Assembly (NCBI RefSeq): GCF_000717995.1
Contig: NZ_JODM01000001.1
Location: 372,001-436,000, forward strand
Length of the DNA: 64,000 bases
Source of the DNA: Streptomyces violaceorubidus
GTDB lineage: Bacteria > Actinomycetota > Actinomycetes > Streptomycetales > Streptomycetaceae
Direction of reading: 5' to 3'
Position 1 is the first letter of the stretch. The number at the start of each line of letters is the position of its first letter. The notes under the pieces are model-generated. The model worked only from the letters and a program-made list of their open reading frames with translations. It made no database searches and had not been told where the DNA came from. A program made the translations under genes and the position numbers. Shown piece by piece: positions 8,487 to 17,750 of this stretch.

Positions 8487-9608
8487 ATGCCCGCATTCGT
8501 GGACCGGACGTCCGGGGCACCGGAGCCGCGGCAGGTGCTGCGGCCCCACGCCGAGCACGCGTTCGCGGCCGAACTGGCCGCGCTGGCCGCACAGGACGAC
8601 CGGCCGCGTCCGGCCCGCTGGAAGCTGTCGCCGTGGGCCGTCGCCACCTATCTGCTCGGCGGCACCCTGCCCGACGGCACGGTGATCACCCCGAAGTACG
8701 TGGGCCCGCGCCGCATCGTCGAGGTCGCCGTCACCACGCTCGCCACCGACCGTGCCCTGCTCCTGCTCGGCGTGCCCGGTACGGCCAAGACCTGGGTCTC
8801 CGAGCACCTCGCCGCGGCCGTCAGCGGCGACTCGACCCTGCTCGTGCAGGGGACGGCCGGCACCCCCGAGGAAGCGATCCGCTACGGCTGGAACTACGCG
8901 GAGCTCCTCGCCCACGGCCCCAGCCGTGACGCCCTGGTGCCCAGCCCCGTGCTGCGGGCGATGGCGGAGGGCACGACCGTCCGGGTCGAGGAGCTGACCC
9001 GCATTCCGGCCGACGTGCAGGACACCCTGATCACGATCCTGTCGGAGAAGACCCTGCCGATACCGGAGCTGGGCCAGGAGGTGCAGGCGGTGCGCGGCTT
9101 CAACCTGATCGCCACGGCCAACGACCGCGACCGCGGGGTCAACGACCTGTCCAGCGCCCTTCGCCGCCGTTTCAACACGGTGGTGCTGCCGCTGCCGGAG
9201 ACTGCCGAGGCCGAGGTCGACATCGTCACGCGCCGGGTCGACCAGATCGGCCGCTCCCTCGACCTGCCGTCGGCGCCCGAGGGCACCGACGAGATCCGGC
9301 GTGTCGTCACCGTCTTCCGCGAGCTGCGGGACGGCCTGACGAGCGACGGTCGTACGAAGGTGAAGTCGCCCAGCGGCACCCTGTCCACGGCCGAGGCCAT
9401 CTCCGTCGTCACCGGCGGCCTCGCCCTCTCCGCCCACTTCGGCGACGGGGTGCTGCGGCCCGATGACATCGCCGCGGGCGTCCTCGGCGCGGTCGTCCGT
9501 GACCCCGCCGCGGACCGCGTCGTCTGGCAGGAGTACCTGGAGACGGTCGTACGCGAGCGGGAGGGCTGGCAGGACTTCTACCGGGCCTGCCGGGAGGTGA
9601 CCGTGTGA
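8487..9608 (+). CDS. MoxR-like AAA+ family ATPase
   Basis: This is a 373-residue AAA+ ATPase of the MoxR/helix-2-insert type. Walker A is GVPGTAKT (G95 to K101), the Walker B-like acidic motif is VEELTRIP at about residue 166, sensor 1 is NLIATANDRDRGV, and the arginine-finger region is SSALRRRFN. MoxR ATPases typically work with VWA-domain proteins, using ATP to remodel or insert cofactors into clients, and a VWA gene lies two genes downstream. ATG at 8487 is preceded by GGAGGGGG. It heads a plus-strand operon with the DUF5682 and VWA genes. The client is unknown. Confidence 0.9.
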   Translation: MPAFVDRTSGAPEPRQVLRPHAEHAFAAELAALAAQDDRPRPARWKLSPWAVATYLLGGTLPDGTVITPKYVGPRRIVEVAVTTLATDRALLLLGVPGTAKTWVSEHLAAAVSGDSTLLVQGTAGTPEEAIRYGWNYAELLAHGPSRDALVPSPVLRAMAEGTTVRVEELTRIPADVQDTLITILSEKTLPIPELGQEVQAVRGFNLIATANDRDRGVNDLSSALRRRFNTVVLPLPETAEAEVDIVTRRVDQIGRSLDLPSAPEGTDEIRRVVTVFRELRDGLTSDGRTKVKSPSGTLSTAEAISVVTGGLALSAHFGDGVLRPDDIAAGVLGAVVRDPAADRVVWQEYLETVVREREGWQDFYRACREVTV

Positions 9609-9752
9609 ACGGCGCGGGGGCGCGCACGAGTCGAGGAAGGGCGGGTACCGGGTACGGCGGCGACGAGTGCGAAGGGCGAAGGACGACGGGCGAAGGGCGA
9701 CGGGCGACGACGGGGATGCGACTTCGACCGGATCGCGGGCGAGGGGGACGGT
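9609..9752 (+). other. short repetitive spacer within the AAA-DUF5682-VWA operon
   Basis: This 144-base gap carries degenerate direct repeats of GGGCGAAGG and ACGACGGGCGA around 9660-9716. It holds no gene and no clear hairpin, so cotranscription of the flanking genes is still likely. Confidence 0.45.
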
Positions 9753-12197
9753 GTGACGGGCACTGACCGGGCCGGGAGCGGCGGAGCCGGCGGGCCGCGC
9801 GGTGCGGGGGAGCCAGGTGGCCGGCCGCTGCTGCTCGGCGTACGCCACCACGGGCCGGGGTCGGCCCGGGCGGTGCGGGCCGCGCTGGACGCGGTGCGGC
9901 CGGGGGTGGTGCTGGTCGAGGGGCCGCCGGAGGCCGACGCCCTGATCCCGCTGGCCGCCGACGAGGACATGCGGCCGCCGGTCGCGCTCCTCGCCCACGC
10001 CGTGGACGAGCCCGGGCGCTCGGCGTTCTGGCCGATGGCCGAGTTCTCCCCGGAGTGGGTGGCCCTCCGCTGGGCCCTGGAGCACGACGTCCCGGCCCGC
10101 TTCATCGACCTCCCGGCCACGCACACGCTGGCATGGCGGGCGGCGGACGACCAGGAGGACGACCAGGACCCGGGCGGTCGGCCGGGCGCCGCGTCCCCCG
10201 ACGTGCGGGGTGATCCGCTCGCCGCCCTCGCCGCGGCCGCCGGACACGACGACCCCGAGCGCTGGTGGGAGGACGTGATCGAGCACCGGGGCCCGGGGGA
10301 GGGGGACGTGCTCGCGCCGTTCACGGCGGTGGAGGAGGCCATGACGGCGCTGCGCGAGACCGACGACGGCGCGGATGACGGCGAGGTGGGCGGTCAGGAG
10401 GGCGGCGAGGAGAGCGGCGTGCGGGGTGCCGCCGACGCGCGGGACCTCGTGCGGGAGGCCCATATGCGGCTCCAGATCCGCGCGGCGCAGCGGGAGTTCG
10501 CCCAGGGGGTGGCCGTGGTCTGCGGGGCGTGGCACGTGCCCGCGCTGCGGCGCAGGCCGGCCGTCGCCGCCGACCGGGCCCTGGTGAAGGGGTTGCCCAG
10601 GACCAAGGTGGACATGACCTGGGTGCCCTGGACCCATCGCAGACTGTCCCGGGCGGATGGCTACGGGGCGGGCATCGAGTCGCCGGGCTGGTACGGGCAC
10701 CTGTTCGCCGCGGCCGACCGGCCCGTCGAGCGATGGCTGACCAAGGTGGCCGGACTGCTGCGGGAAGAAGACAGGATCGTCTCCCCGGCACACGTCATCG
10801 AGGCGGCGCGGCTGGCCGAAACGCTCGCGGTGATCCGTGGACGCCCGCTGCCCGGGCTGAGCGAGACGACGGAGGCCGTGCGGGCGGTGATGTGCGACGG
10901 CTCGGACGTGCCGCTGGCGCTGGTGCACGACCGCCTGGTGGTCGGTGACGTGCTGGGGGAGGTGCCGGCGGGGGCGCCCGCGGTGCCGTTGCAGCGGGAC
11001 CTGGCCCGGATCCAGCGCCGCCTTCGGCTCAGGCCGGAGCCGGCCGAACGGGAGCTGGAGCTGGACCTGCGCAAGGAGACCGACGCCGGGCGCAGCAGAC
11101 TGCTGCACCGGCTGCGGCTGCTCGGCGTCTGCTGGGGAGCGCCGGTCGCCTCGCGCAGCACGGGCACGTTCCGGGAGACGTGGCGGCTGCGCTGGGAGCC
11201 GGAGCTGTCGGTGCGGGTCGCCGAGGCCGGGGTGTGGGGCACGACCGTGCTGTCCGCCGCGACCGCCCGGGCCGAGGCGGACGCCGTCACCGCGCGGGGC
11301 CTCGCCGAGGTCACCGCGCTCGCCGAACGCTGCCTGCTGGCCGAACTGCCGGACGCGCTCTCGCCGGTGATGCGGATCCTCGCCGACCGGGCCGCCCTCG
11401 ACACGGACGTCGGCCACCTCGCCCAGGCGCTACCCGCTCTGGTCCGTTCGTTGCGCTACGGCGATGTCCGCGGCACGGACACCGGCGCCTTGGCCGAGGT
11501 CGCCGCGGGGCTCGCCGAGCGCGTCTTCGTCGGCCTGCCCGCGGCCTGCACCGCACTGGACGCCGAAGCGGCCGAGGAGATGCGCGGGCACGTGGACGCC
11601 GTGCACACAGCCGTGGGCCTGCTCGGCGACGCCCCCGCGCCGGGCCACGGCGACCTGGGGTCCCGCTGGCGGGCCGTGCTGAGGACCCTCTCCGCGCGGG
11701 ACGCCGTGCCGGGCATCGTCCGCGGGCGTGCCGTACGGCTCCTGCTGGACGACGGCGGGCTGGCGCCGGACGAGGCCGCGCGGCTCATGGGCCGGATGCT
11801 GTCCCCGGGGACGCCACCGTCGGACGCGGCGGCCTGGATCGAGGGCTTCGTCGGCGGCGGCTCCGGCGGCGGCATGCTCCTCCTGCACGACGACCGGCTG
11901 CTGGCCCTGGTCGACGCCTGGCTGACCGGCGTACCGGCGGACGCCTTCACGGACGTACTGCCCCTGCTGCGCCGCACCTTCTCCGCCTTCGAGCCGGGAG
12001 TGCGCCGCAGCCTCGGCGAGCTGGTCAGGCGCGGACCGGAGGCACGGGGGAGCGTGACGACGACCGGCGCCGGCATACCGGGCTTCGCGACCGCCCTCGA
12101 CACCGAGCGGGCCGACGCGGTGCTGCCGGTGATCCGACTGCTGCTGGGCCGCGATTCGGCACCGGACGACAACGACCTGGTGGGGGCGGACACATGA
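9753..12197 (+). CDS. DUF5682 family protein
   Basis: This large protein of 814 residues has no characterised domain. It opens with a conserved GVRHHGPGSARAVRAAL motif, which I associate with DUF5682. That motif and a later GAWHVPALRR block carry conserved His residues that look catalytic or metal-binding, somewhat reminiscent of TraB/EreA-like folds, but this is inference. The N-terminal third also contains LVEGPPEAD. The remainder is helical. The GTG start at 9753 is preceded by GAGGGGGAC. The stop overlaps the VWA start by four bases (ATGA), indicating translational coupling and a likely stoichiometric complex with the VWA protein. Confidence 0.82.
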   Translation: MTGTDRAGSGGAGGPRGAGEPGGRPLLLGVRHHGPGSARAVRAALDAVRPGVVLVEGPPEADALIPLAADEDMRPPVALLAHAVDEPGRSAFWPMAEFSPEWVALRWALEHDVPARFIDLPATHTLAWRAADDQEDDQDPGGRPGAASPDVRGDPLAALAAAAGHDDPERWWEDVIEHRGPGEGDVLAPFTAVEEAMTALRETDDGADDGEVGGQEGGEESGVRGAADARDLVREAHMRLQIRAAQREFAQGVAVVCGAWHVPALRRRPAVAADRALVKGLPRTKVDMTWVPWTHRRLSRADGYGAGIESPGWYGHLFAAADRPVERWLTKVAGLLREEDRIVSPAHVIEAARLAETLAVIRGRPLPGLSETTEAVRAVMCDGSDVPLALVHDRLVVGDVLGEVPAGAPAVPLQRDLARIQRRLRLRPEPAERELELDLRKETDAGRSRLLHRLRLLGVCWGAPVASRSTGTFRETWRLRWEPELSVRVAEAGVWGTTVLSAATARAEADAVTARGLAEVTALAERCLLAELPDALSPVMRILADRAALDTDVGHLAQALPALVRSLRYGDVRGTDTGALAEVAAGLAERVFVGLPAACTALDAEAAEEMRGHVDAVHTAVGLLGDAPAPGHGDLGSRWRAVLRTLSARDAVPGIVRGRAVRLLLDDGGLAPDEAARLMGRMLSPGTPPSDAAAWIEGFVGGGSGGGMLLLHDDRLLALVDAWLTGVPADAFTDVLPLLRRTFSAFEPGVRRSLGELVRRGPEARGSVTTTGAGIPGFATALDTERADAVLPVIRLLLGRDSAPDDNDLVGADT

Positions 12198-13486
12198 CTG
12201 GAACCGTGACAGGACCCACGGCGGGACGGACGACCGGATCCGTGACAGGACACCTGCCGGGACACCTGCCGGGGCACCTGACCGGACACCGGGGCGGGCC
12301 CACGGAGGGAGACCTGGCGGCGACGGGGCCGGAGGGGGCGGACGCCGCACAGGAGCGGCTGCGACGGTGGCGTCTCGTACTCGGCGGCGACTCGGCCGAC
12401 GGCACGGGCCACGCGCTCCGCGGACGGGACGCCGCGATGGACGGAGCACTCACCTCCCTCTACGGAAAGGGGGACACCCCACGGCCGGGCCGGGACCGTG
12501 CGGCGGGGCTCGGGGCGTCCGCACCGGCCGTGGCCCGCTGGTTGGGGGACATCCGGACCTACTTCCCCTCCTCCGTCGTCCAGGTCATGCAGCGGGACGC
12601 CATCGACCGGCTCGGGCTCGCCACCCTCCTGCTGGAGCCGGAGATGCTGGAGGCCGTGGAGGCCGACGTGCACCTCGTCGGCACCCTGCTGTCCCTGAAC
12701 AAGGCGATGCCGGAGACGACGAAGGAGACGGCGCGGGCCGTCGTGCGCAAGGTCGTCGACGACCTGGAGAAGCGACTCGCCACCCGTGCCCGTGCCACCC
12801 TGACCGGCGCGCTGGACCGAGGCGCCCGCACCGGCCGGCCCCGCCACCACGACATCGACTGGAACCGCACGATCGCGGCCAACCTCAAGCACTACCTCCC
12901 GGAGCACCGCACGATCGTGCCGGAGCGGCTCGTCGGGTACGGGCGGGCGTCCCGTTCGGTGAAGAAGGAGGTCGTCCTCTGCGTCGACCAGTCCGGGTCG
13001 ATGGCGGCGTCCGTCGTGTACGCCTCCGTGTTCGGCGCGGTGCTGGCGTCCATGCGCTCGGTGGACACCCGGTTCGTCGTCTTCGACACCTCGGTCGTCG
13101 ACCTGACCGACCAGCTCGACGACCCGGTCGACGTGCTCTTCGGCACGCGACTCGGCGGCGGCACGGACATCAACCGCGCGCTGGCGTACTGCCAGTCGCG
13201 GATCACCCGGCCCGCGGAGACGGTGGTCGTGCTGATCAGCGACCTGTACGAGGGCGGCATACGCGACGAGATGCTCAAGCGGGTCGCGTCGATGCAGGCG
13301 GCCGGGGTGCGCTTCGTGACGCTGCTGGCCCTGTCCGACGAGGGGACGCCCGCCTACGACCGGGAACACGCGGCGGCCCTCGCGGCGCTCGACGCACCGG
13401 CCTTCGCCTGCACCCCCGACCTCTTCCCGGAGGTGATGGCGGCGGCGATCGAGAGGCGGCCCCTGCCGATACCGGACGCCGGGTGA
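12194..13486 (+). CDS. VWA domain-containing protein (CoxE/VWA-CoxE-like)
   Basis: This 430-residue protein has a C-terminal von Willebrand A domain with an intact metal-ion-dependent adhesion site. The DxSxS motif is D265-Q-S-G-S, the threonine is in GGGTDIN (T324), and the final aspartate is in LISDLYEGG (D350). The middle is helical. The N-terminus is a low-complexity Thr/Gly/His/Pro tract made by near-perfect DNA repeats of GGACACCTGCCG at about 12240-12290. VWA proteins paired with MoxR ATPases act as substrate adaptors, coupling Mg-dependent protein binding to ATPase action. The ATG start overlaps the previous stop. This is the last gene of the plus arm. Confidence 0.9.
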   Translation: MTGTVTGPTAGRTTGSVTGHLPGHLPGHLTGHRGGPTEGDLAATGPEGADAAQERLRRWRLVLGGDSADGTGHALRGRDAAMDGALTSLYGKGDTPRPGRDRAAGLGASAPAVARWLGDIRTYFPSSVVQVMQRDAIDRLGLATLLLEPEMLEAVEADVHLVGTLLSLNKAMPETTKETARAVVRKVVDDLEKRLATRARATLTGALDRGARTGRPRHHDIDWNRTIAANLKHYLPEHRTIVPERLVGYGRASRSVKKEVVLCVDQSGSMAASVVYASVFGAVLASMRSVDTRFVVFDTSVVDLTDQLDDPVDVLFGTRLGGGTDINRALAYCQSRITRPAETVVVLISDLYEGGIRDEMLKRVASMQAAGVRFVTLLALSDEGTPAYDREHAAALAALDAPAFACTPDLFPEVMAAAIERRPLPIPDAG

Positions 13487-13656
13487 CGACTTGTCGATCC
13501 GGGGGTGACCCGTTTCCCACGGGCAAAACGGATATGACGGCCCATCGGCGCCGCCGGGCTTGCGCAACCTCCGGACCTCCGTGCGAGTATCGCGCGGCGC
13601 GTCGATGCGTTGTTCGACGCGCGCCCGTTCCGCCGCACGGGAGGAAGCTCCCCCTC

Positions 13657-14658
13657 TTGATCTGGTCAGCAGTCCTGCCCGGTGCCGCTCTGCGCGTCCT
13701 GCGCACAGCGGCCGGGCGGCGTGCGCTGCACGTGGCTCTGCTGGTGGGCGGGTTGTTCGTACTCGGGCTGCTCTGTGGCGGGCGGGCGCAGGCGGCCGAC
13801 GAGGAGCCGGGGACTCCGCAGGGCGCGCTCGGCCGGGTCCTCGACGTCTCCGCGCGGGCCCGGAGCCCGCTGGACGCCGGATCCGTCCAGGACGCCGAAG
13901 CGGTGTCGGGGGCGGGCTCCCGTGCGTTGCTCCCGGACCTCCGTCCCGTCACCGAGGAGGCCGCCCGGACCGTCGAGGACCAGGTCGTGCGACCGGTCGG
14001 TGACGTGCTGGAAACGATGACCGAGGCAGTCGTCCTCCCCGATCCGTCCGGCCCGGCGGACCCGGCGGACCCGGCGGGCCCGGCGGGCCCGGCGGACCAG
14101 ACGGACGTGACGGAGCCGTCGGACCCGGTCGACGTGCCGGACCTCACCGAAGTACTGGACCTCACCGAAGTGCCGGGCCTCACGGGGACGACCGACCCGA
14201 GCGACCTTTCCGGTCGTTCACGGTCGGCCGTCCCCAACCCGCGGGTCGAGCCCGCGCGGACGGTGGCGGACGCCTCCGATACCGCGGACCCGTCCGATAC
14301 CGGCGGAGTCCGAGCCGCCGAGGACCGAGCCACCGAGGGCGCCGGAAGCCCGGCTCGCGCCGTCGGGTACGGGCCGGAGTCCGGAGACGGACCGGCGCCC
14401 GCCGTGCACACCCGCGGTCACCGGAGCGGCACCGCGCACCCCGGATACGCTCCCGCCCACCCCGCGCCCACCGGCGATCCCGACGGAACGCTCGGCACCG
14501 CGTCCGGCGCCGACCAGGGCACGCCGCGCCACGGGGAGACCCGCGCGGTCGCCCCGCAGCACCGGCTCACGTTCCGGCTCGTCCCCGGCGCGTCCGAGCG
14601 GGCCGACGCGGCCGGGCTCCGGGAGTCGTACCGGGACGTCCCCGTCTCCCCCGCGTAG
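13657..14658 (+). CDS. secreted low-complexity protein of unknown function
   Basis: The 333-residue product starts with a TTG codon preceded by GGGAGGAAG at 13639-13647; an upstream in-frame ATG at 13534 has no ribosome-binding site. The N-terminus is a signal peptide with basic residues, a hydrophobic core (VALLVGGLFVLGLLCG) and a likely cleavage after GRAQA. The mature part is almost entirely low complexity, with Pro/Ala/Asp/Gly repeats (ADPADPAGPAG, DLTEVLDLTEVPG), and lacks cysteines. I recognise no domain. It could be a secreted disordered surface or sporulation-associated protein. Confidence 0.6.
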   Translation: MIWSAVLPGAALRVLRTAAGRRALHVALLVGGLFVLGLLCGGRAQAADEEPGTPQGALGRVLDVSARARSPLDAGSVQDAEAVSGAGSRALLPDLRPVTEEAARTVEDQVVRPVGDVLETMTEAVVLPDPSGPADPADPAGPAGPADQTDVTEPSDPVDVPDLTEVLDLTEVPGLTGTTDPSDLSGRSRSAVPNPRVEPARTVADASDTADPSDTGGVRAAEDRATEGAGSPARAVGYGPESGDGPAPAVHTRGHRSGTAHPGYAPAHPAPTGDPDGTLGTASGADQGTPRHGETRAVAPQHRLTFRLVPGASERADAAGLRESYRDVPVSPA

Positions 14659-14922
14659 AACGGCCGGCTTCCCTGCGGCGCACCGCCCCCCACGCCACAG
14701 CTGTCGACACCGGCCCCAACTGTCACCAAACAACCGCAGCCACCGCAGCTACCGCAGCCGCCGAAACAGCCGCCACAGCCGCAACCGCCACAGCCGTCTG
14801 CGCCGGACCGAGCCGAGCCGGGCCGACCGGGCGACCGGGTCGACCGGGCGACCGGGCGGACCGGGCGACCGGGTCGAGATGCCCGCTGCTCGCCGTCCCG
14901 ACGCCCCGCGTCCTGGCGGACC

Positions 14923-14992
14923 CCCACGATCAGGCACCCACGATCAGGCACCCACGATCAGGCACCCACGATCAGGCACCCACGATCGGGCA
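14923..14992. repeat. 14-bp tandem repeat, five copies
   Basis: The unit CCCACGATCAGGCA is repeated head to tail, four copies perfect and the fifth with a single A-to-G change. There are no spacers, so this is not a CRISPR array. Each copy contains a GATC core. Confidence 0.9.
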
Positions 14993-15250
14993 CCCCGCCC
15001 CGGCGCGCCGGACACCCCGGCCGGTATCCGGGCCAGGCACCGGGCACCGGGCACCAGGTACCCGCAGCCCGTGGCCCGGTTCCCGCGGCAGGCACGGACC
15101 CCGCGGGGTGGCAGGCCCCGGACGGCCGAAAGCCGTCGGCCTCCGTCCGGCCGAAACCCCGCGGTCCGGGCGGGCCGGTCCCCATTGGGGTGGGGATCGG
15201 TCCGCCCGCCCCCGGCGCACCGCACCCGTGCGGCCGCCGGGGAGCCCCAC

Positions 15251-15286
15251 GGGCCTCACCGGGTCAACCCCAGCCCGGTGAGGCCC
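15251..15286. terminator. perfect 13-bp hairpin upstream of sucC
   Basis: GGGCCTCACCGGG (15251-15263) and its exact complement CCCGGTGAGGCCC (15274-15286) flank a 10-base loop. There is no T-tract, which is usual in Streptomyces. It may terminate transcription entering from the left or act as an RNA structure ahead of sucC. Confidence 0.55.
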
Positions 15287-15553
15287 TTCACCCGGTGAGC
15301 GGCGCACCCCGCCCACGGTTCACATCCGGCACCGGGTGCCAGTGAGCGCGGCATCATGTGACAGGCATCACCGCTCAGGTGTGACCCACGATTTAGAGAC
15401 CCCCCGCAAGCGGCGATAACCTGCGAGACGGACATGCCGCGCGCTCGGACACCGTGTGCGCCCCCCTTGTGACTCACAGCGGACGTCACGTTGCCCTCGC
15501 GGCACGCCCACGCATCCAACGAACCGCGAGATCACTGATAGGGACGGAAGCGC

Positions 15554-16738
15554 GTGGACCTGTTCGAGTACCAGGCGAGGGACCTCTTCGCCAAGCACGA
15601 TGTACCGGTGCTGGCCGGTGAAGTCATCGACACGCCTGAGGCGGCGCGCGAGATCACCGAGCGTCTGGGCGGCAAGTCCGTCGTCAAGGCCCAGGTGAAG
15701 GTCGGTGGCCGCGGCAAGGCCGGTGGCGTGAAGCTGGCGGCCTCGGCGGACGAGGCCGTCGCCCGCGCGACGGACATCCTCGGCATGGACATCAAGGGCC
15801 ACACGGTCCACAAGGTGATGATCGCCGAGACCGCCCCCGAGATCGTCGAGGAGTACTACGTCTCCTTCCTCCTCGACCGTGCCAACCGCACCTTCCTCTC
15901 CATCGCCTCCGTCGAGGGCGGCATGGAGATCGAGGAGGTGGCGGCCACCCGCCCGGAGGCCGTCGCCAAGACCCCGATCGACGCGATCGACGGCGTGACG
16001 CCCGAGAAGGCGCGCGAGATCGTCGAGGCCGCGAAGTTCCCGGCCGAGGTCGCCGACAAGGTCGCCGACATCCTGGTCAAGCTGTGGGACACCTTCATCA
16101 AGGAGGACGCCCTCCTGGTCGAGGTCAACCCGCTGGCCAAGGTCGTCTCCGGCGACGTCATCGCCCTCGACGGCAAGGTGTCGCTGGACGACAACGCCGA
16201 GTTCCGTCACCCCGACTTCGAGGCGCTCCACGACAAGGCCGCGGCCAACCCGCTGGAGGCCGCCGCCAAGGAGAAGAACCTCAACTACGTCAAGCTCGAC
16301 GGCGAGGTCGGCATCATCGGCAACGGCGCGGGTCTCGTCATGAGCACCCTGGACGTCGTCGCCTACGCCGGTGAGGCGCACGGCAACGTCAAGCCCGCCA
16401 ACTTCCTGGACATCGGTGGCGGCGCCTCCGCCCAGGTCATGGCGAACGGCCTGGAGATCATCCTCGGCGACCCGGACGTCCGCTCCGTGTTCGTCAACGT
16501 CTTCGGCGGCATCACCGCCTGCGACGAGGTCGCCAACGGCATCGTCCAGGCGCTGAAGCTCCTGGAGGACCGCGGCGAGAAGGTCGAGAAGCCGCTCGTC
16601 GTCCGCCTCGACGGCAACAACGCCGAGCTGGGCCGCAAGATCCTCACCGACGCCAACCACCCGCTGGTCCAGCGCGTCGACACCATGGACGGCGCGGCCG
16701 ACAAGGCCGCCGAGCTGGCTCACGCCGCCGCCAAGTAA
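15554..16738 (+). CDS. sucC: succinyl-CoA synthetase (ADP-forming) beta subunit
   Basis: This 394-residue ATP-grasp protein forms the nucleotide-binding half of succinyl-CoA synthetase, which makes succinate and ATP from succinyl-CoA in the TCA cycle. The typical start [15 protein letters not shown] is present. The phosphate loop and subunit interface segments ([16 protein letters not shown]) are intact. The GTG start at 15554 follows GGGACGGAAG. Its length is normal for the family. It is the first gene of a two-gene operon, 28 bases before sucD. Confidence 0.97.
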   Translation: MDLFEYQARDLFAKHDVPVLAGEVIDTPEAAREITERLGGKSVVKAQVKVGGRGKAGGVKLAASADEAVARATDILGMDIKGHTVHKVMIAETAPEIVEEYYVSFLLDRANRTFLSIASVEGGMEIEEVAATRPEAVAKTPIDAIDGVTPEKAREIVEAAKFPAEVADKVADILVKLWDTFIKEDALLVEVNPLAKVVSGDVIALDGKVSLDDNAEFRHPDFEALHDKAAANPLEAAAKEKNLNYVKLDGEVGIIGNGAGLVMSTLDVVAYAGEAHGNVKPANFLDIGGGASAQVMANGLEIILGDPDVRSVFVNVFGGITACDEVANGIVQALKLLEDRGEKVEKPLVVRLDGNNAELGRKILTDANHPLVQRVDTMDGAADKAAELAHAAAK

Positions 16739-16766
16739 GCACTCAGGACGAGGACACCAACACACC

Positions 16767-17651
16767 ATGGCTATCTGGCTCAACAAGGACAGCAAGGTCA
16801 TCGTCCAGGGCATGACCGGTGCCACCGGCATGAAGCACACCAAGCTCATGCTGGGTGACGGCACCGAGGTCGTGGGCGGCGTGAACCCGCGCAAGGCGGG
16901 CACCACCGTGGACTTCGACGGCACCGAGGTACCGGTCTTCGGCACCGTCAAGGAGGCCATCGAGAAGACCGGCGCCAACGTCTCCGTCATCTTCGTGCCG
17001 GAGAAGTTCACCAAGGACGCCGTCGTCGAGGCCATCGACGCCGAGATCCCGCTGGCCGTCGTCATCACCGAGGGCATCGCCGTGCACGACTCGGCCGCCT
17101 TCTGGTCGTACGCCGGCAAGAAGGGCAACAAGACCCGGATCATCGGCCCGAACTGCCCCGGCATCATCACCCCGGGCCAGTCCAACGTCGGCATCATCCC
17201 GGGCGACATCACCAAGCCGGGCCGCATCGGTCTGGTCTCGAAGTCCGGCACGCTGACGTACCAGATGATGTACGAGCTGCGTGACATCGGCTTCTCGACC
17301 GCCGTCGGCATCGGTGGCGACCCGATCATCGGCACCACGCACATCGACGCGCTCGCCGCGTTCGAGGCCGACCCCGAGACCGACCTGATCGTCATGATCG
17401 GCGAGATCGGCGGCGACGCCGAGGAGCGTGCGGCGGAGTACATCTCGAAGAACGTGACCAAGCCGGTCGTCGGCTACGTCGCGGGCTTCACCGCGCCCGA
17501 GGGCAAGACCATGGGCCACGCCGGCGCCATCGTCTCCGGTTCGTCCGGCACCGCCCAGGCGAAGAAGGAGGCCCTGGAGGCCGCCGGCGTCAAGGTCGGC
17601 AAGACGCCGACCGAGACGGCGAAGCTCGCCCGCGCCATCCTGGCCGGCTGA
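16767..17651 (+). CDS. sucD: succinyl-CoA synthetase alpha subunit
   Basis: This 294-residue subunit carries the CoA-binding Rossmann domain at the N-terminus ([12 protein letters not shown]) and the phosphohistidine loop [11 protein letters not shown] with the catalytic His at residue 251. Together with SucC it forms the heterotetrameric TCA-cycle enzyme. GGACGAGGAC upstream provides the ribosome-binding site. A strong hairpin follows the stop. Confidence 0.97.
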   Translation: MAIWLNKDSKVIVQGMTGATGMKHTKLMLGDGTEVVGGVNPRKAGTTVDFDGTEVPVFGTVKEAIEKTGANVSVIFVPEKFTKDAVVEAIDAEIPLAVVITEGIAVHDSAAFWSYAGKKGNKTRIIGPNCPGIITPGQSNVGIIPGDITKPGRIGLVSKSGTLTYQMMYELRDIGFSTAVGIGGDPIIGTTHIDALAAFEADPETDLIVMIGEIGGDAEERAAEYISKNVTKPVVGYVAGFTAPEGKTMGHAGAIVSGSSGTAQAKKEALEAAGVKVGKTPTETAKLARAILAG

Positions 17652-17687
17652 CACCGCCTCGCACGAAGGCCCGGCGCCCGCGCCGCA

Positions 17688-17729
17688 CCGAGTGGCCCGC
17701 CCCCTGTTTCCGGGGGGCGGGCCACTCGG
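17688..17729. terminator. bidirectional terminator between sucD and the HTH gene
   Basis: A 17-bp perfect stem (CCGAGTGGCCCGCCCCC at 17688-17704 with its complement at 17713-17729) encloses an 8-base loop. It sits between converging genes and can stop both transcripts. Confidence 0.88.
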
Positions 17730-17750
17730 CCTTCCGGGCGCCGCCCCGGC

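Larger units (their letters stand above)
14659..15553. other. long intergenic region before sucC
   Basis: This 895-base spacer has no credible gene. It contains GGGCGACCGGG-type repeats (about 14820-14870), five 14-bp tandem repeats (14923-14992), two hairpins, and the sucC promoter region nearer its right end. In the last 160 bases the composition becomes less extreme (ACGATTTAGAGACC), as expected for promoter DNA. Confidence 0.6.

Noticed and set aside
8352..11417. Very long minus-strand frame opposite the AAA+ and DUF5682 genes
   Set aside because: Translation is His/Arg/Gly-rich without any motif, while the plus strand encodes intact Walker motifs.
14923..14992. CRISPR-like array
   Set aside because: Units are only 14 bases and abut without spacers; no cas genes are near.
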